Shown here: positions 1-7,749 of the stretch, piece after piece | How positions within the stretch are numbered: the stretch's first letter is position 1 | Layout: the number at the start of each line of letters is the position of its first letter | Source: Myxococcus stipitatus DSM 14675 | GTDB lineage: Bacteria > Myxococcota > Myxococcia > Myxococcales > Myxococcaceae | Length of the DNA: 64,000 bases | Direction of reading: 5' to 3' | Assembly (NCBI RefSeq): GCF_000331735.1 | Contig: NC_020126.1 | Span: 124,001 to 188,000 of the forward strand | Translations under genes and position numbers: made by a program | The notes under the pieces: model-generated | What the model saw: the letters and a program-made list of their open reading frames with translations, nothing else | Databases searched by the model: none | What the model was told of the DNA's origin: nothing

Positions 1-1
1 C

Positions 2-118
2 ATCCGACGCAACGGCCTGCCGGACGTCGAGCTCTCAAAGACATTCACGGCGCCTCAATTCCTGCAGCCGTGCACCCCCGAGAGCCCCACCAACGTCGGG
101 CCCTTCAACCTGCCCTGA
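2..118 (+). CDS. 3' end of an unidentified protein (partial)
   Basis: Only the last 38 codons lie in the window, ending in TGA at 116-118. The visible tail is LPDVELSKTFTAPQFLQP, then a Pro/Thr-rich end NVGPFNLP. Codon use is typical of the rest of the window, with G or C in most third positions. No domain can be recognised from so short a fragment, and no function is proposed. Confidence 0.55.
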   Translation: MRRNGLPDVELSKTFTAPQFLQPCTPESPTNVGPFNLP

Positions 119-241
119 GACACGCGGCGAGGCTCACCCCCGTCTCTTCCTGACGCCTCCTGGGAGGGACGGGAGCCCGCAGCGCCGAGGAGGGCTGGGG
201 CCCTGCGGGGTGGTGGCTCGCGCGTGTGGGTGCCCCCGTGT

Positions 242-281
242 CCAGGTCGGAGCCAGACGGCTCACGGAGGCTCCGACCTGG
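242..281. terminator. Perfect 13-bp inverted repeat in the first intergenic region
   Basis: CCAGGTCGGAGCC at 242-254 is exactly complementary to 269-281, with a 14-base loop. There is no T run on either side. It may be a factor-dependent terminator for the partial upstream gene or a regulatory hairpin. The rest of 119-524 holds no convincing gene. A weak promoter-like TTGACT at 289-294 lies just after the hairpin. Confidence 0.5.
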
Positions 282-524
282 GGCGAGGTTGACTCCAATG
301 TATCAAGTGTAACGAGGTCCGCAGAGTCGATGTCGACTGTCATGCGCCTTGGCGATACCGGACGTCTGCTTTGTTTTTGGTTTTACATGAAATGCAGCTA
401 ATCCCAGTTGGGCTTCCGCAGGAATATGCGGACGTGCGTTTCATGGGGCACGACGCAGCCTCCGCCAGTGCGAGTCAACCTGGGCAGGGGCTTCGTCCAG
501 CCGGTCGAGTGGAATGGAGCGAAA

Positions 525-1967
525 ATGAAGGTCCATCGAAGTGTCTCAGTGGCACGTTGGTTGAGCGCGGTCCTGTCCTTCGTCGTGGTGAATGCATGCG
601 GAGCGGTACCCGAGGGTGAAGAGCTCCCTCCCGAGGCGGAAGCAGCAGAGCAGCAAGTCAGGATGGCTCCTGACCCGTACGCGGACGAAGTGGTGCAGGG
701 AGGCATCATCCTGGTGGGCAGCCCGGAGAGCGCCATTGGCCCTCCGGATGGGAACACGGCCAACTTCCTGGGACTCCTGGGTGGCTCGCTGTTGTTGGAC
801 ATGGGTGCCGGAGAAGAAGGCAACGGCCCCCTGCGCATCTACTACCGGGGCCTGTCCCTGTCGGTGGTGGCGGAGGTGGAGTTCCTGCGCGCGGACATGG
901 GTGTCATCACCGCGACGCAGGTGAGCCTCATCGACCTGGGTCTGGGGATTCACTCCGCGATGGTGCCCTACCACCGCGGCGTCCCCTACCGGTACGTGCG
1001 CCTGCGCAGCGCGCTGCTCTCGCTCTACCAGGTGGATGCCATCGAGGCGACCAGCCTGGCGAACTCCGCCGTGTGCGGCGACGGCCAGGTGGGCACGGGT
1101 GAGCAGTGCGACGACGCCAACCGCGCGGCCGGTGACGGATGCAGTCCATTATGCGTCATTGAGCCTGGCTATCAATGCCAGGGCCAGCCCAGCCAGTGTG
1201 TGGATGTGAATGAGTGCACCAACGGCACGGCGCAGTGTTCGCCGAACGCCAACTGCACGAACACCCCCGGGAGCTACACCTGCACCTGCAGGCCCGGGTA
1301 CTGGGGCGATGGGCGGACGTGTACGGACATCGACGAGTGTGCGAACGGGACGGCGAACTGTCCTCCGGGGACGCAGTGTGTGAATACACCGGGGAGCTAC
1401 CAGTGCTCGCCGGTGAGCTGCCCCCCGCCCACGACCCGGTGTGGTCAGGTCTGTGTGGACACGTCTTGTGATGCGAACAACTGCGGTGGCTGTGGCAATG
1501 TCTGTGGTCCAGGCCAGACGTGCACGGGTGGTGTGTGCTCGGGTGGTGGTGGCCACGGGAAGCTGCAGATCACGGCGATGTGGGGCCGCAATGGAGATGC
1601 GGACCTGGTGGTCCGGACTCCGACGGGGAAGTTCATCTACTACGACAATCGTGGGCCGGGGCCGAGCACCGACTACGGCGAGCTGGACCAGGATGCGTCG
1701 AGTGGATTGGGGCCGGAGAACATCATCTGGCGGGAGGGCTACATCCCGCCGACGGGTGTGTATGACATCTGCCTCAAGGCGGCGAACTTCTCGCCTCCTC
1801 CGAGCGCGGCGAACCCGCTGAACTACACGGTGACGGTGAAGCGCTTCAGCTTACCAGACCGCGTCTTCACGGGGGTCATCACCTGCCCGGATGTAGGGGC
1901 GGAGTGTCACCCGAATCATCCCGCGTACATCGGGTCGGTGGGCTACCCGAACGCGCTGGAGGAGTAG
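525..1967 (+). CDS. EGF/DUF4215-type cysteine-rich lipoprotein with YfaP-like C-terminus
   Basis: A 480-aa exported protein. The N-terminus MKVHRSVSVARWLSAVLS leads to a lipobox ending VNAC, so it should be a lipoprotein. Residues about 180-215 carry a DUF4215-type Cys-rich motif (CGDGQVGTGEQCDD...GDGCSPLC). Two EGF-like calcium-binding repeats follow (DVNEC and DIDEC starts, with GSYTC/GSYQC). The last 130 residues (GKLQITAMWGRNGDADLVV) resemble the DUF2135/YfaP beta-sandwich found in secreted proteins. The start at ATG 525 is chosen because GGAG sits 5 bases upstream and a signal peptide follows directly; an open frame begins earlier at 408 but gives no signal peptide. It is probably a surface adhesin or recognition protein. 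The ligand is unknown. Confidence 0.85.
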   Translation: MKVHRSVSVARWLSAVLSFVVVNACGAVPEGEELPPEAEAAEQQVRMAPDPYADEVVQGGIILVGSPESAIGPPDGNTANFLGLLGGSLLLDMGAGEEGNGPLRIYYRGLSLSVVAEVEFLRADMGVITATQVSLIDLGLGIHSAMVPYHRGVPYRYVRLRSALLSLYQVDAIEATSLANSAVCGDGQVGTGEQCDDANRAAGDGCSPLCVIEPGYQCQGQPSQCVDVNECTNGTAQCSPNANCTNTPGSYTCTCRPGYWGDGRTCTDIDECANGTANCPPGTQCVNTPGSYQCSPVSCPPPTTRCGQVCVDTSCDANNCGGCGNVCGPGQTCTGGVCSGGGGHGKLQITAMWGRNGDADLVVRTPTGKFIYYDNRGPGPSTDYGELDQDASSGLGPENIIWREGYIPPTGVYDICLKAANFSPPPSAANPLNYTVTVKRFSLPDRVFTGVITCPDVGAECHPNHPAYIGSVGYPNALEE

Positions 1968-1980
1968 TGCGATGAAGAGT

Positions 1981-2024
1981 CCCGGCCGGCGCGAGGAGGG
2001 GTGTCTCGCGCCGAGCCGGGTTTT
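1981..2024 (+). terminator. Intrinsic terminator after the EGF-type lipoprotein gene
   Basis: Arm 1981-1995 pairs with 2005-2020, giving a 15-bp GC-rich stem with one bulged base. TTTT follows at 2021-2024, 13 bases after the stop codon. This is one of the few hairpins in the window with a T tract. Confidence 0.8.
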
Positions 2025-2188
2025 CGAGCTTGCAGGGGGCTCGAGGGTTTGACGTATGGTGGGGCTGGTCGAAAAACGGCGGACCGGTTCGGTGAGCCCC
2101 GGTCACTCCCAGGGTGGGAGCGCTTGTTCCTCCTTCACGGATGAGAACCCACGGCCTTGAGGGCATTGCCTTGCCCCGAGGGCTCACC

Positions 2189-2584
2189 ATGAAGCTGAAT
2201 CACATCGACTTGCAGGTCCCCGACGTGCAGCGCACCGCGGCGTTCTTCGAGCGCTACTTCGGGTTCGAGCACACGAGCAATCGCGCCTCGCCGGCCATCG
2301 CCATCCTGGAGGACGGGGCGGGGCTGGTGCTGGTGCTGCAGCGGCTCAAGCGCCCCGAGGAGAAGTACCCGGAGGGCTTCCACGTGGGCTTCCTGGTGGA
2401 CGCCGTGGAGACGGTGCTGGCGTTCCACGCGAGGGCGCTGGCGGACGGGCTGGAGGTCTCCGAGGTGATTCGAAACAACCGGGGGACGATGGTGTACTGC
2501 CAGGCGCCGGGGGCGGTGCTGGTGGAGGTGAATGCGCGACCCGTGCGCGCCAGGGATTCGGTGGGGGTGGGACGAGTCGACTAA
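2189..2584 (+). CDS. VOC family (glyoxalase/bleomycin resistance-like) protein
   Basis: A 131-aa single-domain protein of the vicinal-oxygen-chelate superfamily. The start MKLNHIDLQVPDVQRTAAFF, with the metal-ligand His near residue 5, is typical, as are FYxxYFGFE-like (FFERYFGFEH) and the C-terminal PGAVLVEV strand, which supplies a Glu ligand position. The fold binds a divalent metal, but the substrate (glyoxalase, dioxygenase or antibiotic binding) cannot be told from sequence. ATG 2189 is preferred over the upstream in-frame start at 2114 because the domain begins there. It lies 10 bp before the proposed CapA-like start, so the two may be co-transcribed. Confidence 0.85.
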   Translation: MKLNHIDLQVPDVQRTAAFFERYFGFEHTSNRASPAIAILEDGAGLVLVLQRLKRPEEKYPEGFHVGFLVDAVETVLAFHARALADGLEVSEVIRNNRGTMVYCQAPGAVLVEVNARPVRARDSVGVGRVD

Positions 2585-2594
2585 GCTTCAGGGC

Positions 2595-3938
2595 GTGCTT
2601 TCGTCCGCGCTGTTGCTCGTTCCCCTGCTGTTCGCCACGGCCCCTCATCCCGTCGAGTTGGTGTTCGGCGGGGATGTGATTCCGCATGGGGAGGTGAAGG
2701 AGGTCGCGCGGCTGCATGCGCGCGTGGGGGCGGTGCCGCCCGAGGGTGGGGTGGCGCCGTCGCTGAACAACGAGGGGTGGGACCACATCTTCGGGCCCAT
2801 CGCGGACGTGCTGCGCACGGCGGACGTGGGCGTGTTGAACCTGGAGACGCCCGTCACGGACAACAAGAAGGCGGTGACGCGGGAGCTGTTGTTCAACGCG
2901 CCGTCGGCGATGGCGCGGGCGTTGGCGGCGTCAGGGGTGAAGGTGGTGTCGACGGGGAACAACCACGCGAGGGACCAGTTGCCCGCGGGGTTGGTGGAGA
3001 CGCTGCGGCACCTGGACGCGGCGGGCATCCGTCACACGGGGACGGGGGCGACGAAGGAGGCGGCGTGGGAGCCGGTGTTCGTGGAGGCGCGGGGGATGAA
3101 GGTGGGGTTCCTGTCCTTCACGCGGTGGCTGAATGGGTTCAGCAATCCGAAGGACGGGGCGGCGCCGCACGTGGCGTTCGTGCCGTATCCGGTGCACCGG
3201 TTCCACCGCGGGCTGACGACGGAGGAGGTGGTGGAGAAGGTCCGGGAGGTGGCGGGGAGGTGTGATGCGTTGGTGGTGTTGGTGCATTGGGGGACGGAGT
3301 ACAGCGACGCGCCGCACCCGGATGACCGGAAGTTGGGGAGGGAGTTGTTGGAGGCGGGGGCGTTGGCGGTGGTGGGGCATCACCCGCATGTGTTGCAGCC
3401 GCTGGAGGGGTACAGCACGGCGGATGGGCGGCGGGGGTTGATTGCGTATTCGTTGGGGAACCTGGTGGCGAACCAGGACCGGTTCTACAGCCATGCGGAG
3501 AAGGGGAAGGGGAAGGCGGGGGACAAGCGGGACTCGATGTTGTTGAGGGTGACGCTGCTGCGGCCGGCGCCAGGGGGGCGGGTGATGTTGGGGGATGTGG
3601 CGGTGTTGCCGGTGTGGATTGAGAACAACGCGGTGGGGCGGAGGCGGAAGGAGGCTCGGAACATCCAGCCGGTGTTGATTGACCGGGAGGTGGAGGCGGT
3701 GACGGAGCGCCTGGCGGTGCTGGCGGCCCGCGAGGGCGGGTTGGACAAGGAGGGGAAGGCGGAGCGGGGGGAGTTGGAGCGGCGGCTGGCGGGGTCGCAG
3801 CTGCGGCGGGAGCGGATTCTGAGGATGTTGCCGGCGGGGTTCGTGGTGGCTTCGTCGGAGCTGCGGCAGCGGGTGCCGGGGGGGCTGGTGTCCGGGGTCG
3901 CGCCGGAGAGTGGGGCGGCGGCGCAGGCGGCTCCGTGA
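2595..3938 (+). CDS. CapA family protein (PGA_cap metallophosphoesterase-like)
   Basis: A 447-aa protein from GTG 2595, which places a hydrophobic LSSALLLVPLLFATA export signal at the N-terminus. An alternative start at 2532 would overlap the VOC gene. The CapA hallmarks are present in order: LVFGGDVIPHG, ADVGVLNLETPV, STGNNHARD, VLVHWGTEY, VVGHHPHVLQ and IAYSLGN. These are the metal-binding and active-site segments of the calcineurin-like CapA/PgsA fold, named for poly-gamma-glutamate capsule synthesis. No capsule ligase genes (CapB/C) are adjacent, so the role may be another envelope or exported phosphoesterase function. The C-terminal 90 residues are charged and helical (LAVLAAREGGLDKEGKAER). 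Confidence 0.85.
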   Translation: MLSSALLLVPLLFATAPHPVELVFGGDVIPHGEVKEVARLHARVGAVPPEGGVAPSLNNEGWDHIFGPIADVLRTADVGVLNLETPVTDNKKAVTRELLFNAPSAMARALAASGVKVVSTGNNHARDQLPAGLVETLRHLDAAGIRHTGTGATKEAAWEPVFVEARGMKVGFLSFTRWLNGFSNPKDGAAPHVAFVPYPVHRFHRGLTTEEVVEKVREVAGRCDALVVLVHWGTEYSDAPHPDDRKLGRELLEAGALAVVGHHPHVLQPLEGYSTADGRRGLIAYSLGNLVANQDRFYSHAEKGKGKAGDKRDSMLLRVTLLRPAPGGRVMLGDVAVLPVWIENNAVGRRRKEARNIQPVLIDREVEAVTERLAVLAAREGGLDKEGKAERGELERRLAGSQLRRERILRMLPAGFVVASSELRQRVPGGLVSGVAPESGAAAQAAP

Positions 3939-3958
3939 GGCCTGGAGTTGCGTGGGTG

Positions 3959-3994
3959 ACAGCGGCTCGCACTTGGGTGCGAAGTTGCCGCTGT
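3959..3994 (+). terminator. Nested hairpin after the CapA-like gene
   Basis: The outer stem ACAGCGGC (3959-3966) pairs with GCCGCTGT (3987-3994). The inner stem TCGCAC/GTGCGA (3967-3972/3977-3982) closes a TTGG tetraloop, with a 4-base bulge between the stems. It begins 20 bases after the stop codon. There is no T run. The rest of 3995-4231 is G-rich leader sequence with no gene. Confidence 0.6.
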
Positions 3995-4231
3995 GGCGGT
4001 TCTGGTGCGGGGGAAGAGGGGGCGGTGCTGTTCGCGTAAGTGTGCGAGAGCCTTGGGGATGCGGGGGGTGGAGGTGGGGGGTGCTCGGAACCTTGGAATG
4101 CTGGTGGGGTGGGGAGAAGGGCCTGGATGCCTGGAAGGCGTCGCGGGGAGGTCTGCGGGGGAGGGGGTTCGCGAGGTGCGGGAGGGCGCGAGAAGAGGTT
4201 GAAGGGGTGCGGCTGGGGTAGAGTGTGCCCC

Positions 4232-6525
4232 ATGCGTCACATCCTCCTATTAGCGCTCTCCCTGTGTGTCGTTGCCTGTTCGAAGTCCAAGGACGTGGCG
4301 AACGTCTCCTTCGCAATCAACTTCTCGCCGAGTTTCAAGCAAGGCTGCATTGTGGTTCGCGTCCAGGATGCAGCCAACGCGAGCAACTCCGCGGAGAAGA
4401 CCTTCTCGGGTGCTGACTTGGCAGGGAAGACTCCGCTGAAGGTGGGCTACATCCAAAGGGAGAATTGGGGCACTGAGTTGAAGGTGACCGTTGTCGCGCA
4501 TGAGCGGGCCTGTGACGGCAATGTTGTGGTGGCTCAGTCGGAGTTCGTCGTCAACATGGCCGGCGATGGGCGTAAGCCACTGCAGTCCGTGTCGCTGGTC
4601 ACTCCGGATGAGGATGATGACGGGTATGTCGCCAAGGAGGCTGGTGGCACGGATTGCGCGGACACGGGCCCGAATGCGGCCGCAAGGTCCCCCGCGAAGA
4701 GCGAGGTGTGCGACGAGATTGACAACGACTGTGACGAAGCCGTGGACGAAGGGTTCACGGTGACGACCATCTACCGGGATGCGGACGGGGATGGGGCGGG
4801 AGCCGGGGCTGCACTGCAGCGATGCCTGCCGGCGACTGGGTATGCGACGCAGGGTGGAGATTGCGACGACGGCAACAAGGATATCGCGCCTGGGAAGCCG
4901 GAGATTTGCGACAACGTCGACAACAATTGTGTGGGCGGCGTGGACGAGGGCCACGACAAGAACTGGTACAAAGACCTGGATGGGGATGGCTGGTTGGGCC
5001 AGGCCAGTCTGGTGGTCCAGTGTGCGCAGCCCGATGGGTATGCGCATCTGCCGGCGAGCGAGAGGTTCGATTGCAATGACAATAATAAAGACACCGCCCC
5101 AGGCAAGCCGGAGCTTTGCGACAACGAGGACAATGATTGTGACGATGTCGTGGACGATGGCGTCCTGAACAAGGGTGACCCTTGCAATAACATGAGTTGC
5201 ACGGGGACGTACGTCTGCAACCTGACGACGAAGCTGGCGGAGTGCAACGCGGCGGCGCCGCGGATGTTCTATCGGGACGCGGACGGAGACGGGGATGCAA
5301 GTTCGACTGCGCCTCAGAGGGAAGTCTGTGCGGGAGAGACTGACCCAGTTGGTTACGTGATGAGTCCCCGTACGGATTGCGATGATGCGGACCCATCAAC
5401 GAAGCCGGGCGCACCAGAGTTGTGCGACGCCATCGACAACAACTGCGTGGGAGGCCCGGACGAGGGCTTGACGTGTAATGGGACGCTCAAGCAAGTGCCC
5501 GACTTTCACCTGCGTTCAACGAACCGGAGTTGGAAGACGGTGTCGACAGGGCCGAACGGGTATCCTGTGTGGATTGCGGGAAGCGGGGGGACTTGGTGCG
5601 GAGGCAGACCGCGGGGGCGAAGTTCGAGAGCTTCAGCCATGGGGATTCAACGAGTGCCAACACGGATGACGGAAGCCCCAAGGCCTATGCCAGTAACTGC
5701 GGCAATCACGACTGGATGGCGTCCTGGGTGGATTCACAAGGGCGAGTGGTTCTGGGCGGGGAGGATGGGGTGTTCGCTCTTCATAACGGAGTTACGACGC
5801 TGAATTGTCAGCCGTCCGTTCTTCCCAACCAGCCGGGTCCTGGGAACCCTAACTACGACATCACAGGGATTACGGGAGTCGAGGTAGGGAGTGATACGTA
5901 CGTCTATTTCACCGACAAGGGGGGGCGACTCTCTCTCTGGCTCATGGGAACGACCCAAGTCGTGTTGGTCAATCCTGCCGTCGATACAGTGCGCCTCCGA
6001 GGCATCCACGCGCTGAACCAGAATGTCCTGCTCACGGCAGGTGGGACGGTGGCGGGAACAGGGCAGCGAATTCGCGCCTACATCGGGCCCACAGGTGCAG
6101 CCGGTACTACCCAGATTGCCGAAGCCAGCAGTGCGACGGTTTTCGCGAATGCGGTGTGGATGGGGGCGACGGACAAGGCGTGTGCCGTGGGCGACAAGGG
6201 GTCGGTCTGGCGCTGGGATGGCAATGCGACATGGGCGAGTGCCACAGCCCCTGTGCAAGGCGGAGACCCTGTGGTCGACTTCAGCAGTGTGTCGATGAGA
6301 TATGACAAGGCCAGTCAAATGAACCTGGTGAATGACCAGTGCTACATGGTGGACGCGAGCTCAAGCGGAAAGTTGAAGCGGTGGACGCCGCATGGCTGGG
6401 CCAAGGATGTGCTTCTTCCGGCCGGGGCCAACGTCCCGCTGCGAGACATCGCGATGAACCCGCTGGGAAATGAGTTCTGGATCGTCGGAGACGACAGTCG
6501 CGTCTTCCATTTCCCAGAGCCGTAG
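4232..6525 (+). pseudogene. MopE-motif lipoprotein, copy 1, interrupted by a frameshift
   Basis: Read as is, the frame from ATG 4232 ends at 5803 (523 aa). The true C-terminal half continues in the next frame to 6525. Comparison with copy 2 shows the cause: copy 1 has six Gs at 5585-5590 where copy 2 has seven at 9120-9126. Restored, it would be about 764 aa. It starts MRHILLLALSLCVVAC (lipobox VVAC). It then has four MopE-type metal-binding repeats (DEDDDGYV, TDCAD...EVCDEIDNDCDEAVDEG and relatives). The C-terminal half has WxxG-type repeats resembling a beta-propeller and ends FWIVGDDSRVFHFPEP. It may be a true pseudogene, a slippage-switchable gene or a sequencing error. Unlike copies 2 and 3 it has no TPR-like partner upstream. 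Confidence 0.85.
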
Positions 6526-6546
6526 CGTTCCTTTCCCGGCGGACCT

Positions 6547-6578
6547 GCCACGCTCCTGGATGAGCCCTGGGGCGTGGC
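6547..6578 (+). terminator. Hairpin after lipoprotein copy 1
   Basis: GCCACGCTCC at 6547-6556 pairs with GGGGCGTGGC at 6569-6578 (one G-U pair, 12-base loop), 21 bases after the stop. It has no T run. The remainder of 6579-6918 holds no credible gene. It includes a short TCAG triplet repeat near 6619 and, just before the next start, a segment CCTAGAATTG-like that is shared with the start of the second TPR-like gene. Confidence 0.5.
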
Positions 6579-6918
6579 GTTGAAGAGCGAGGGGCCAACG
6601 CGAAATCGTGGGCCCGCTCAGTCAGTCAGTCGATGGGCTCGGTGATGAGCAAGTGCTGTGGCGACTGGCCCGAGCCGGTCTTCTGCCCACGGCGCGAGTG
6701 CTGCCGTCACCCGCCCTTGGTCATGAGGCTTCATCACTCGTCAAGCGATGGATGAGTGATGGCCTCAGACCTGCCAATCTCCCTGAGAGGTCCCCGTGCC
6801 ATGGCCTCGTCGCCACAGGCCCGGCTGTGTGGTGGTGAAGGACTAGTCCGTACTGTTCTGGACACGACATGAGGTCTTGTTTGTCTTGTATTGACGGTTT
6901 GCCTCTAGAATTGAGGGC

Positions 6919-7749
6919 ATGTCCAAGTCATGTCCATGGAGGAGTCTCCTGGCGGTCATCGTTTGCATGCTCGCGGCTCTGCCTCTGCGAGCGCACGGGG
7001 CCGAAGGGGATGTTCAGCGCGAAATCAAAGAGGCCATCCGGTTCTACGAGGACCTCGAATATGAGCTCGCGCTGGAGCGGCTGAAGCGTGCCAGCAGCTT
7101 GCCGCAGGAGGCGAACGAGAAGGTCTCCATCGCGTTGCTGCGTGGCATCATTCAAGCGGACATGGGCCGGTGGGAAGCTGCCCGCCAGGACTTCCAGGCA
7201 GCGCTCCAGCACCAGTTGGACGTCCAGCTCCCCTTGAGTGTCTCGCCGAAGGTGAGTCGGGAGTTCGAGGCCCAGCGCGCCCAGGCCGCCAAGCTGTTGG
7301 CCGAGAGCCAGAAGGACCTACCCGGGAGCACTGCGGACGGGAAGCTCTCAGGGGGAGCGCGGCCGGGATTGATGCCGGCAGCGAACGTGAAGGATGCCCC
7401 GGAACCGTGGGCTCCGGGAGCGGTGGATGGGGACCTGGCGAAAACCTCCGAGGGAGTCCGGATAGCAGGGCGGCGAGTGCCGACGATGAGCTGGGTGCTG
7501 TTGGGGGTGGGCGCCGCCGCGAGTGGAACGGGCACGGTGTTCGGCTTGTCGTCGAGGAGTCAGCTCGAGGACGCGAGGTCCGCCGCAAATGATACGGACC
7601 TGATTCGCAATCACTCGAAGGCTGCGGATAGCGCGCGGACGGCGAACCTCATGTTCGGTGCGGCCACTGCTGCGGTGGTGGGAGCGGTGGCGACGTGGTT
7701 CTTCATGGGGCCCGCCGAGACTCCCGTGGCCGCGGGAGGTGCGCAATGA
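6919..7749 (+). CDS. TPR-like exported membrane protein, copy A
   Basis: A 276-aa protein. Residues 1-27 form a signal peptide ending in LPLRAHGAEG. Residues 28-130 are helical and TPR-like (FYEDLEYELALERLKRAS, LLRGIIQADMGRWEAAR). After a Pro/Gly-rich linker, two hydrophobic helices follow near residues 192-212 and 235-258 (WVLLGVGAAASGTGTVFGL and FGAATAAVVGAVATWFF). This layout is common in myxobacterial envelope proteins of unknown role. The stop overlaps the ATG of lipoprotein copy 2 by 4 bases (ATGA), so the two are translationally coupled and probably interact. The start is supported by GAGGG directly upstream and by the same upstream sequence at copy B. Confidence 0.85.
   Translation: MSKSCPWRSLLAVIVCMLAALPLRAHGAEGDVQREIKEAIRFYEDLEYELALERLKRASSLPQEANEKVSIALLRGIIQADMGRWEAARQDFQAALQHQLDVQLPLSVSPKVSREFEAQRAQAAKLLAESQKDLPGSTADGKLSGGARPGLMPAANVKDAPEPWAPGAVDGDLAKTSEGVRIAGRRVPTMSWVLLGVGAAASGTGTVFGLSSRSQLEDARSAANDTDLIRNHSKAADSARTANLMFGAATAAVVGAVATWFFMGPAETPVAAGGAQ

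Noticed and set aside
6608..6838. A possible 76-aa gene between lipoprotein copy 1 and the TPR-like gene
   Set aside because: No ribosome site or similarity is visible, and the frame is absent in the equivalent region between modules 2 and 3.
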